From Oscillospiraceae bacterium (lineage in GTDB: Bacteria; Bacillota_A; Clostridia; Oscillospirales; Oscillospiraceae), in contig CADAPN010000148.1 of the NCBI GenBank assembly GCA_902789835.1, forward strand, positions 1 through 6,608: DNA of 6,608 nt. Reading direction: 5' to 3'. Positions within the stretch are counted from its first letter, which is position 1; each line of letters opens with the position of its first letter. The notes under the pieces were generated by a model. That model did no database searches. It worked only from the letters and a program-made list of their open reading frames with translations, and had not been told where the DNA came from. Below, one piece after another: positions 1 through 5,639 of this stretch. A program made the translations under genes and the position numbers.

Positions 1-704
1 CCGTATTTCTTTTTGAACATGCGGGAAAAATACAGCGGTTCCCGGAATCCGCACTGGTGCGAGATCTCCGAGATGCTGCTGCCGTCGTGAAATACCGAGC
101 AGAGATACTCCGCCGCGGCCTGCAGCCGCTTGTCGTTCAGATACTGAAGCGGGGTCACGCCCAGCTCCTTCCGGAAGAGCTTTCGCAGATAATCATAATT
201 GAACGGGATCGAGCGAAGATACCGGTCCAGTTCAAAATTGCAGTCCGGATAATTGCGGATGATGGTCCGTTCGATTTCCTCCACGATGCTGCTGTGCGGG
301 GTAACACGCTGATAGGCCGTCAGATAGCTGGCAATCAGCGCGCCGTACGCGGAAAGCAGCGAGGCGCTGCGGCTGCTGAGATCGGAATAATGGTAGAAAA
401 CCGCATGAAAGGCGTTGCGGATAAAATGATTGCTGTCGTCCTGGATCAAAACCGGGTGTTTCGGCAGAAAGGTGGAGTTCTTCATGTTGATATGGATGTT
501 GGTAAAACCGCTTTCACTCTGGTTGGAGTGGGCGACATGCGGCGGAATCACGGCAACGTCCCCCTCGCGGTACGCAAATGTACAGTCGTCAAATACCAGC
601 AGGCCGGAACCGCCCGTGCAGTAAATCAGCTCCAGACTGTCATGCTGGTGCCGGGAAACGGAATAGGTCAGAAGATGCTTGCCGGAATAGAGAATCTCGT
701 TCAC
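1..704 (-). CDS. AraC-family transcriptional regulator (C-terminus cut by window edge)
   Basis: Translating the minus strand from GTG at 704 gives 234 open codons running off the window. The N-terminal part (about residues 1-85) looks like the cupin-type sensing domain of AraC regulators, with a His-rich patch (RHQHDSLELIY) and a GDVAVIPPHVAH strand. The C-terminal part (about 140-234) is the double helix-turn-helix DNA-binding domain: a first helix pair around DYLRKLFRKELGVTPLQYLN (171-190), then CGFREPLYFSRMFKKKY, the AraC signature. Only a short tail should be missing. GTG is chosen because AAAGGAG lies 8 bases upstream; an in-frame ATG at 737 would add 11 residues but has no ribosome binding site. 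It is divergent from the TRAP operon and very probably controls it, with a uronate-pathway intermediate as a plausible inducer; both points are inference. Family assignment is firm; the ligand is unknown. Confidence 0.93.
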   Translation of the reverse strand, partial: MNEILYSGKHLLTYSVSRHQHDSLELIYCTGGSGLLVFDDCTFAYREGDVAVIPPHVAHSNQSESGFTNIHINMKNSTFLPKHPVLIQDDSNHFIRNAFHAVFYHYSDLSSRSASLLSAYGALIASYLTAYQRVTPHSSIVEEIERTIIRNYPDCNFELDRYLRSIPFNYDYLRKLFRKELGVTPLQYLNDKRLQAAAEYLCSVFHDGSSISEISHQCGFREPLYFSRMFKKKY

Positions 705-712
705 AGAGGGGG

Positions 713-719
713 CTCCTTT
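713..719 (-). promoter_or_regulatory. Ribosome binding site that decides the GTG start of the AraC gene
   Basis: On the minus strand this reads AAAGGAG, 8 bases before the GTG at 704. It favours the GTG over the in-frame ATG at 737, which has no purine-rich Shine-Dalgarno sequence ahead of it. Confidence 0.75.
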
Positions 720-882
720 CGGGAGTACGGGACACATGGGCGGACGGACGGAAACGGGCGGGAGAACCGCCTCTGAAATATTATTACTTTTTTCGGAAGA
801 AAAAAAGCATGTCGGCGGAAGGATATCCGTTTTGTGCATAAAGAGGATCAGATTAACCATGTACGCCCGGAGCGGCGGGAAT

Positions 883-888
883 TACAAT
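883..888 (+). promoter_or_regulatory. Candidate -10 element of the TRAP operon promoter
   Basis: TACAAT matches TATAAT at five of six positions in an otherwise GC-rich region. At 17 bases spacing the -35 position (860-865, TGTACG) is poor; TTAACC at 853-858 matches better but is too far away. A weak -35 would suit activation by the divergent AraC protein. It would put the start of transcription near 895, leaving a leader of about 100 bases before dctP. Confidence 0.3.
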
Positions 889-897
889 ATTTCCGTA

Positions 898-921
898 ATG
901 TCGGACATGCTTTCGGACATG
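898..921 (+). promoter_or_regulatory. Candidate operator: ATGTCGGACAT dyad plus overlapping direct repeat
   Basis: ATGTC-G-GACAT (898-908) is a perfect inverted repeat around one central base. TCGGACATG occurs at 901-909 and again at 913-921, 12 bases apart. ATGTCGG also occurs at 809-815. The dyad lies just downstream of the candidate -10 (883-888), where a bound protein could block or modulate transcription. Binding by the AraC protein or another regulator is a guess; such short repeats can also arise by chance. Confidence 0.3.
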
Positions 922-950
922 GGATGCGGAAGCGGTCCGGAAAAAACGGA

Positions 951-969
951 TCGGTATTTGACATACCGA
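951..969 (+). repeat. Inverted repeat / small hairpin just upstream of the dctP ribosome binding site
   Basis: TCGGTAT and ATACCGA are perfect 7-base arms around the loop TTGAC. The element ends 11 bases before the Shine-Dalgarno TAGGAGG (981-987). As DNA it could be an operator; as RNA it is a short hairpin in the leader that might protect the transcript or affect translation. TTGACA within it (958-963) looks like a -35 box, but no -10 follows at the right distance. Confidence 0.45.
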
Positions 970-993
970 AATCATCATTCTAGGAGGAAAATC

Positions 994-2016
994 ATGAAAA
1001 AACTTCTCGCGCTGCTGCTGGTTCTGACCATGGTTGCGGCTTTGGGCACGACCGCGTTTGCGGACGACGCCAAGGTCGGCAAGACGGTCCTGAAGGTCGC
1101 CTTCAACCAGAGCTCTGCCAACCCCGAGTACGCTGTTCTTGAGAAAATCAGCGACGATCTCTACGATGCCACGGAAGGCCGCTACTCGCTGGAGATCTAT
1201 CCCGACGCCTCTCTCGGCGACCAGGCTCAGACGCTGGAGATGGTCATGATCGGCGCCCTCGACATGTCCCTCGTCGGCAACGCCATCATCGAGCCCTACA
1301 GCTCTGATTTTGCCATCATCGCCACCCCCTATGTCTATGACTCCATCGACCACCAGGAGAAGGTCTTCGAATCCAACGACGACGCCCTCAAGGCGCTGTA
1401 TGCCACGACCGAGGACCACGGCTTCGTCGTCCTGAGCACCTATTCTCTCGGCGCGCGCAACCTCTACACCCGTGACGGCCCGGTCACCACACCGGAAGAG
1501 CTGAAGGGCCTCAAGATCCGTGTCATGGGCTCCGACACCTGCCTGAACATGATGAACGCGATGGGCGGCTCCGGCGTTGCCATGGCGCAGGGCGATGTGT
1601 ACTCCGCCATCCAGACCAAGACCCTTGACGGTGCGGAAAACAACATCAACACCTACATCGACCTGGTCCAGTATGAGGTCGCCCCGTACTACAACTACAC
1701 CGGCCACCTGCTGCTGCCCGACGAACTGGTCATTTCCAAGATGATCCTCGACCAGATGAGCCCGGAGGATCAGGCTGCCCTGCGCAAGGTCTGCGAGGAC
1801 TCCATCCCCTATGCTTTTGACCTTGTCGCCGAAGCTGCCGTTGAGAACCAGAAGAAGGGCGAAGAGCTGGGTGTCACCTTCTCCGAGGCCGACATTCCCG
1901 CCTTCCAGGCCCTGTGCCAGGATCTGATCAAGGAAAACGCGGAGAAGAGCGACATTACCAAGGGCATGTACGAGCTGATTCTTTCCCTGCGTGAAACCGA
2001 CGCGGATGCCAAGTAA
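994..2016 (+). CDS. dctP: TRAP transporter solute-binding protein, DctP family
   Basis: A 340-residue extracytoplasmic binding protein that captures an organic acid and hands it to the DctQ-DctM membrane pair encoded next. A signal peptide is clear: MKK, a hydrophobic core of about 15 residues, and an AFA cleavage site after residue 23. There is no lipobox cysteine. The mature part begins with LKVAFNQ and carries DctP-family features: the YPDASLGD segment near 69-76, LKGLKIRVM with Arg176 matching the conserved carboxylate-binding arginine, a second arginine at 155 (GARNLYT), and GDVYSAIQTKTLDGAEN (200-216), equivalent to the EVYTALQ..VDGQEN motif. The start at 994 follows TAGGAGG at 981-987 and places the signal peptide at the N-terminus; the upstream in-frame ATG at 736 would bury it. 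The family is certain. A uronate or keto-deoxy-uronate ligand is inferred from kduI, eda and the kinase downstream. Confidence 0.95.
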   Translation: MKKLLALLLVLTMVAALGTTAFADDAKVGKTVLKVAFNQSSANPEYAVLEKISDDLYDATEGRYSLEIYPDASLGDQAQTLEMVMIGALDMSLVGNAIIEPYSSDFAIIATPYVYDSIDHQEKVFESNDDALKALYATTEDHGFVVLSTYSLGARNLYTRDGPVTTPEELKGLKIRVMGSDTCLNMMNAMGGSGVAMAQGDVYSAIQTKTLDGAENNINTYIDLVQYEVAPYYNYTGHLLLPDELVISKMILDQMSPEDQAALRKVCEDSIPYAFDLVAEAAVENQKKGEELGVTFSEADIPAFQALCQDLIKENAEKSDITKGMYELILSLRETDADAK

Positions 2017-2039
2017 ATCCGAAAAATAACGGTACAGCC

Positions 2040-2071
2040 ATACCGGTCCGCAGCACGCTGTGGGCCGGTAT
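2040..2071 (+). terminator. Strong hairpin in the dctP-dctQ gap (attenuator or mRNA stabiliser)
   Basis: Fourteen bases (2040-2053) pair with 2058-2071 around a CACG loop, allowing two G-U pairs. The following bases are TCTTCC, not a clean U-run, so full termination is unlikely. Hairpins after a binding-protein gene are known to protect its 3' end or terminate part of the transcripts, giving more binding protein than permease. It begins 23 bases after the dctP stop. The rest of the 141-base gap shows nothing else except the dctQ ribosome binding site. Confidence 0.65.
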
Positions 2072-2147
2072 TCTTCCAAAACGGCTGAAACCCGAACGCG
2101 GCGGCGAACCCGGCTGTACCGCGGCGGGCTTCACAGAGAAAAATGAC

Positions 2148-2152
2148 GGAGG
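2148..2152 (+). promoter_or_regulatory. Ribosome binding site that decides the dctQ start
   Basis: GGAGG lies 5 bases before the ATG at 2158. The site is inside the longer reading frame that begins at ATG 2143, which has only a weak CAGAG upstream, so 2158 is the better start. Confidence 0.7.
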
Positions 2153-2157
2153 TTTCC

Positions 2158-2679
2158 ATGAAGGCCCTTGATGCCATCAAGAACGTTTTAAACAAGATTC
2201 TGGAAATCCTCGGAACCGTCACACTGGGAATCATGACGATCCTGGTCGTTTACCAGGTGATCACCCGTTACGTGTTCAACGCGCCCAGCCCCTTTTCCGA
2301 GGCTCTTTCCCAATATCTTTTTGTCTGGATGATCATGTTCGGCAGCGCTTATGTATACGGCTCGCGCGAGCATCTGACCATCGATCTGCTGAAGGATAAG
2401 TTTTCACCCAAGCTGAACATGATCGTCGAGGTCATTGCGAACGTCTGTCTTTTTGCGTTTATTCTGCTGGTCTGCGTCTACGGCGGCTGGAAGTACACCG
2501 CCTCCCAGGTCAACCGCATCGACCCCTCGCTGCACATCTCGATGGCGATTCTGTACACCTCGGTGCCGTTTACCGGCGTCATCACGCTGTACTACGCCGT
2601 CTACAACTGCATCTGCTCGATCCGTGATTATCAGCAGGGCAAGCGTGAAACCGGCGATCCCCTCGGCGGGACAGCCTGA
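2158..2679 (+). CDS. dctQ: TRAP transporter small permease subunit, DctQ family
   Basis: A 173-residue membrane protein, the usual size for DctQ, the small four-helix subunit that forms the membrane complex with DctM. Four hydrophobic segments are visible, roughly residues 15-36, 50-66, 87-110 and 126-151. The family signature runs from ITRYVFNAPSPFSEALSQYL through FGSAYVYGSREHLTID (about 35-76), with the conserved Arg-Tyr, the acidic residue before helix 2, and the glycine and Arg-Glu-His region. The ATG at 2158 is preferred over 2143 because GGAGG sits 5 bases ahead of it. Its stop is 14 bases before the dctM start, so the two are translated from one mRNA. Family identification is firm; substrate is set by DctP and is not readable here. 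Confidence 0.92.
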   Translation: MKALDAIKNVLNKILEILGTVTLGIMTILVVYQVITRYVFNAPSPFSEALSQYLFVWMIMFGSAYVYGSREHLTIDLLKDKFSPKLNMIVEVIANVCLFAFILLVCVYGGWKYTASQVNRIDPSLHISMAILYTSVPFTGVITLYYAVYNCICSIRDYQQGKRETGDPLGGTA

Positions 2680-2693
2680 CGGGAGGTGGAGGT

Positions 2694-3998
2694 ATGACAA
2701 CGATTGCATTGGCCGGAACGGTCATGATTGTGCTCATCTTTGTTACGCTGGCCATCGGCTTCCCCATCGGCCTGAGCATCGGGATGGGCTCTGCCGTGGC
2801 GCTGTACATCATCATGCCCGGGCAGAACGCGCTGATCATAGCGGCGCAGAAGATGTTCCAAAGCGTGAACTCCTTCTCCCTGCTGGCGATTCCCTTCTTT
2901 GTCCTGGCCGGCAACCTGATGAACTCGGGCGGCATCGCCCGCAGGCTTGTCGGCTGTGCCAAGCTGGTGGCGCACCGTCTGCCCGGCGCGCTGGCCCAGA
3001 CCAACATCGTCGCGAACATGCTCTTCGGTGCCATGTCGGGCTCCGGCGTTGCCGCGGCGGTGGCCATGGGCGGTATTCTCGGACCTCTGGAGAAGGAAGA
3101 GGGCTATTCCGATGAATACATCGCGGTCTGCAACATTGCCTCCGGTCCGACGGGCATGATGATCCCCCCGAGCAACATCATGATCGTCTATTCGACGGTG
3201 GCCGGTTCCGTTTCCATTGCCGCGCTGTTCATGGCGGGCTATGTCCCCGGGATTCTGTGGGGTCTCGCCTGCATGATCGTGGCAGGCATCATGGCAAAGA
3301 AGCGGGGCTATACCAGCACCGAACACTATACGGCCAAGTTCGTTCTGAAGACGCTCTGGGACGGCATCCCCAGCCTGCTGATGATCGTCATCGTCATCGG
3401 CGGTATCCTCGGCGGCATCTTCACCGCCACCGAGGGCTCGGCGATCGCGGTTGCCTACTCGCTGATTCTGAGCTTTATTTACCGCAACATCACGGTTAAG
3501 GATCTGCCCCGGATCATCTGGAGCAGTGTGAAAACGACGGCCGTCATCGAATATCTGGTCTGTGTCTCGGGCATCATGGGCTTTGTCATGACCTACACCC
3601 ATATCCCGGCGGAGGTGGCAAATGCCCTGCTCGGTCTGACCAGCAACAAGTACGTCATTCTGCTGATCATGAACATCGTTCTGCTGGTGATCGGCTGCTT
3701 TATGGATCCGACGCCGGCGGTGCTGATCTTCACGCCGATTTTCCTGCCCATCGTGCAGACCTGGGGCATGAGCCCGGTTCACTTCGGTCTGATGATGATC
3801 ATGAACCTCTGTGTCGGAACGCTGACGCCGCCCGTGGGTGCCATTCTGTTCGCAGGCTGCCGGACGCACAATGTCAAGATCGAGCAGATCATCCACATGC
3901 TGCTGCCGTTCTTCATTGTGATTCTGATCTCTCTGCTGCTGATCACCTATGTGCCGGCGCTGTCCATGTGGATTCCGAACGCACTCGGCCTGGCATAA
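2694..3998 (+). CDS. dctM: TRAP transporter large permease subunit, DctM family
   Basis: A 434-residue, highly hydrophobic protein of normal length for DctM, the transport subunit that couples substrate import to an ion gradient, usually sodium. Conserved blocks are present in order: AIPFFVLAGNLMNSGGIARRL (65-85), GAMSGSGVAAAVAMGGI (112-128), ASGPTGMMIPPSNIMIVYS (149-167), GGIFTATEGSAIAVAYSL (240-257), MDPTPAVLIFTPIFLPI (337-353) and PVHFGLMMIMNL followed by TLTPPVGAILF (361-386). The two proline-containing hairpin motifs (IPPS and TPPVG) match the paired substrate- and ion-binding loops of the family. GGAGG (2682-2686) lies 7 bases upstream of the start. It appears complete, with no frameshift. 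A terminator-like hairpin follows it. Confidence 0.95.
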   Translation: MTTIALAGTVMIVLIFVTLAIGFPIGLSIGMGSAVALYIIMPGQNALIIAAQKMFQSVNSFSLLAIPFFVLAGNLMNSGGIARRLVGCAKLVAHRLPGALAQTNIVANMLFGAMSGSGVAAAVAMGGILGPLEKEEGYSDEYIAVCNIASGPTGMMIPPSNIMIVYSTVAGSVSIAALFMAGYVPGILWGLACMIVAGIMAKKRGYTSTEHYTAKFVLKTLWDGIPSLLMIVIVIGGILGGIFTATEGSAIAVAYSLILSFIYRNITVKDLPRIIWSSVKTTAVIEYLVCVSGIMGFVMTYTHIPAEVANALLGLTSNKYVILLIMNIVLLVIGCFMDPTPAVLIFTPIFLPIVQTWGMSPVHFGLMMIMNLCVGTLTPPVGAILFAGCRTHNVKIEQIIHMLLPFFIVILISLLLITYVPALSMWIPNALGLA

Positions 3999-4018
3999 TC
4001 CCTGTCAGCCATAAACGC

Positions 4019-4057
4019 ACCGGACGGGGCGGGACACCCCGCACCGTCCGGTTTTCT
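4019..4057 (+). terminator. Intrinsic terminator-like hairpin between dctM and kduI
   Basis: ACCGGACGG (4019-4027) pairs perfectly with CCGTCCGGT (4044-4052); inside it, after one G/A mismatch, GCGGG pairs with CCCGC around an ACAC loop. A short U-rich run (TTTTCT, 4052-4057) follows. This is the best terminator shape in the window. Only 26 bases separate it from the kduI ATG and they show no promoter, so kduI probably depends on readthrough, or the hairpin mainly protects the 3' end of the TRAP mRNA. Confidence 0.75.
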
Positions 4058-4083
4058 ACGGTTAAAAAGGAGTTTTCGATTCT

Positions 4084-4926
4084 ATGGATATCAGATATTC
4101 CGCCGGTCCGCAGGATGTCCGGCGCTATACCACCGAGGAGCTGAGAAAAGAATTCCTGATCTCGGGGCTCTATCAGCCGGATACCGTGCAGGCGACATAC
4201 TCGCACGTTGACCGCATGGTCGTGCTCGGCATCATGCCGGTTCATGAGGTTCTGCCGATTGACCGGGGGATCGATGTCTGGGCAAATTTCGGCACGTCCT
4301 ATTTTCTGGAGCGGCGGGAGGCAGGGCTCTTTAATCTCGGCGGCCGGGGCTTTGTTGAGGCTGACGGCGAGCATTTCTCACTGGGCTTTGAAGACTGCCT
4401 CTATATCAGCAAGGGGACAAAAGAGGTCTGCTTCGGGAGCGACGATCCGGAAAACCCGGCCCGCTTTTATCTGGTCTCGGCACCGGCGCACAGGGCCTGC
4501 AAAACCACCTTCCTGTCCTTCAGCGATGCCAACAAGCGCCCCTGCGGAGACGCCGCCACCAGCAACAAGCGCGTGATCAACCAGTTCATCCACCCCGACG
4601 TCCTCGAAACCTGTCAGCTTTCCATGGGCCTTACCCAGCTGGACGAGGGCAGCGTCTGGAACACCATGCCAGCCCACACGCATGAGCGCCGGATGGAGGT
4701 CTACACCTACTTCAACATTCCGGAGGGAAACGTCGTCTTTCATATGATGGGGCAGCCGCAGGAAACCCGCCATATCGTCATGCAGAATTACGATGCCGTC
4801 ATTTCGCCGTCATGGTCGATCCATGCGGGTGCGGGCACCGCAGCCTATACCTTCATCTGGGCGATGGGCGGAGAGAATCAGGCCTTTGACGACATGGACA
4901 ACTTCCTGCCGACCGACATGCGCTGA
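4084..4926 (+). CDS. kduI: 5-dehydro-4-deoxy-D-glucuronate isomerase (5-keto-4-deoxyuronate isomerase)
   Basis: KduI (EC 5.3.1.17) interconverts 5-keto-4-deoxyuronate and 2,5-diketo-3-deoxygluconate in the cytoplasm, an early step after unsaturated uronates are released from pectin or other uronic-acid polymers. The protein has 280 residues against 278 in E. coli. The C-terminal half is almost diagnostic: WNTMPAHTHERRMEVY, FHMMGQPQETRHIVMQN, AVISPSWSIHAGAGT and GENQAFDDMD. The zinc ligands of the cupin fold are all present: His198, His200, Glu205 and His247, each shifted by two from the E. coli numbering. AAGGAG (4067-4072) lies 11 bases upstream of the ATG, slightly far. The gene follows the TRAP operon on the same strand after a terminator-like hairpin, and it converges with the minus-strand gene only 15 bases away. 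I see no defect in it. Confidence 0.97.
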   Translation: MDIRYSAGPQDVRRYTTEELRKEFLISGLYQPDTVQATYSHVDRMVVLGIMPVHEVLPIDRGIDVWANFGTSYFLERREAGLFNLGGRGFVEADGEHFSLGFEDCLYISKGTKEVCFGSDDPENPARFYLVSAPAHRACKTTFLSFSDANKRPCGDAATSNKRVINQFIHPDVLETCQLSMGLTQLDEGSVWNTMPAHTHERRMEVYTYFNIPEGNVVFHMMGQPQETRHIVMQNYDAVISPSWSIHAGAGTAAYTFIWAMGGENQAFDDMDNFLPTDMR

Positions 4927-4941
4927 CCCACCTGCAGCCGG

Positions 4942-5550
4942 TCAGAGCAGGCCGTAGTTTTCCTTAATAATGCAGTAGTCCATCAGGAAGAGATACAGAC
5001 AGATTTCAAAGGGCGTGGCCAGAAAGGCGGGGACATAATCCGTCTGGATCAGAAACAGCGGAAGAGACCGCTGAAGCAGCGGGTTGTTCCGCCCGGCAAG
5101 CCACTTGTTCCCGTAGACGATGTGAAGCTCCGGCGGCAGGCCCGGCATGGCACAGGCCATGATGTTCCGGTCGCTCTCCGCGAGCGCCGGCTCCGGCAGT
5201 TCGGGATAGCTGCGGCAGAGCGACTCATGGAAGCTCAGCTGCCCTGAGCGGCTGCGCCGGAAGCGTTTCGGAACGAAGACGACACGCTTTCTGCTGCGCA
5301 CCTCCTGGTCGTACCAGTCGGCCATCTTCTTCTGGTCGAGGTGAAAGTCAAAGCTCAGCCCGCCGTAATCGCTGTGGATGGTGATGACGGAGTCGGCCTC
5401 AGGCGGGAAGTATTCCTCCTCTGACGACGCCGCGGCCTCCAGCAGGGAATTCCATGCGCGGCGGAAATCCGGATAGTATTTCCGGTCGCGAATGGCGCTG
5501 TCCTGATAGAGGGCCTCAATCTGTGCTTTCACATCCCGGTTCGTGGTCAT
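4942..5550 (-). CDS. Uncharacterised 202-residue protein
   Basis: I do not recognise this family. The frame is complete and fills the space between kduI and eda with no competing plus-strand gene. GGAGAG (5558-5563, minus strand) stands ahead of its ATG, and a TATAAT lies further upstream, so it is likely a real gene. The product looks soluble: no signal peptide and no clear membrane helix, although the C-terminus (about 162-192, including FEICLYLFLMDYC) is hydrophobic and could form a buried core. Notable features are an acidic, Pro-containing stretch around 43-53 (SSEEEYFPPEA), a HSDYGGLSFDFH segment at 59-70, and a basic patch, RSRKRVVFVPKRFRRSRSG (85-103), that could contact nucleic acid or another acidic ligand. 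Its orientation is opposite to the pathway genes. A role in sensing or regulating the pathway is possible but not shown by the sequence. Confidence 0.75.
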   Translation of the reverse strand: MTTNRDVKAQIEALYQDSAIRDRKYYPDFRRAWNSLLEAAASSEEEYFPPEADSVITIHSDYGGLSFDFHLDQKKMADWYDQEVRSRKRVVFVPKRFRRSRSGQLSFHESLCRSYPELPEPALAESDRNIMACAMPGLPPELHIVYGNKWLAGRNNPLLQRSLPLFLIQTDYVPAFLATPFEICLYLFLMDYCIIKENYGLL

Positions 5551-5586
5551 CGTCTGTCTCTCCGATCAAAGATTTTTTCCGAATGA

Positions 5587-5615
5587 ATTATAACGAATAA
5601 AAATGCAAAACGCAA
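5587..5615 (-). promoter_or_regulatory. Candidate promoter for the uncharacterised minus-strand gene
   Basis: On the minus strand a perfect TATAAT (5592-5587) is preceded, with a 17-base spacer, by TTGCGT (5615-5610), which matches the first three bases of the -35 consensus. It would start transcription near 5580, about 30 bases before the ATG at 5550. The region is sharply AT-rich compared with its surroundings. Confidence 0.5.
5589..5594 (+). promoter_or_regulatory. Candidate -10 element for the eda-kinase unit
   Basis: TATAAC matches five of six -10 positions and overlaps the minus-strand TATAAT, sharing the palindromic core TTATAA. The -35 position at 17-base spacing (5566-5571, TCAAAG) is poor, so the promoter may need an activator. 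Because the gene before eda is on the opposite strand, eda needs a promoter of its own, and this short region is the only obvious place for one. Confidence 0.35.
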
Positions 5616-5639
5616 GCTGTCACAAAAGGAGCGTATGAA

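Larger units (their letters stand above)
705..993. other. Divergent intergenic control region between the AraC gene and dctP
   Basis: No convincing gene lies here. It holds the AraC ribosome binding site, an AT-rich stretch (776-806) with an A/T-run inverted repeat (arms 787-793 and 801-807), a -10-like TAATAT on the minus strand (783-778) that could serve the AraC gene, a -10-like TACAAT on the plus strand (883-888), two copies of ATGTCGG (809-815, 898-904), two of TCGGACATG (901-909, 913-921), a dyad at 951-969 and the dctP ribosome binding site (981-987). In-frame open codons continue upstream of dctP to an ATG at 736, but that stretch resembles no known protein segment. The layout is typical of an AraC-type divergent control region. 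Confidence 0.6.

Noticed and set aside
57..776. A 239-codon plus-strand open frame at the left edge
   Set aside because: It is the complement of the AraC-family gene, whose cupin and helix-turn-helix motifs are read clearly on the minus strand.
958..986. A possible promoter with TTGACA at 958-963
   Set aside because: No -10-like hexamer occurs at 16-18 bases distance; the expected position overlaps the ribosome binding site. The TTGACA is better explained as the loop and arm of the 951-969 dyad.
736..993. An 86-codon in-frame N-terminal extension of dctP from the ATG at 736
   Set aside because: It would bury the signal peptide inside the protein, has no convincing ribosome binding site, and spans the promoter region; the ATG at 994 has TAGGAGG and a perfect signal peptide.
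853..2079. A long open frame of 408 codons on the minus strand opposite dctP
   Set aside because: It is the antisense shadow of dctP produced by GC-rich third codon positions; its translation lacks recognisable domains and the sense frame is a clear DctP.
2631..3896. A 421-codon minus-strand open frame opposite dctM
   Set aside because: Its translation is an unnatural run of Arg, His, Asp and Gln residues, the typical antisense image of a membrane protein gene; the plus-strand DctM is unmistakable.
5604..5618. A possible catabolite-repression (cre) site, TGCAAAACGCAAGC, upstream of eda
   Set aside because: It has one extra base between TG and CG compared with the cre consensus and poor symmetry, so I do not count it as a match.
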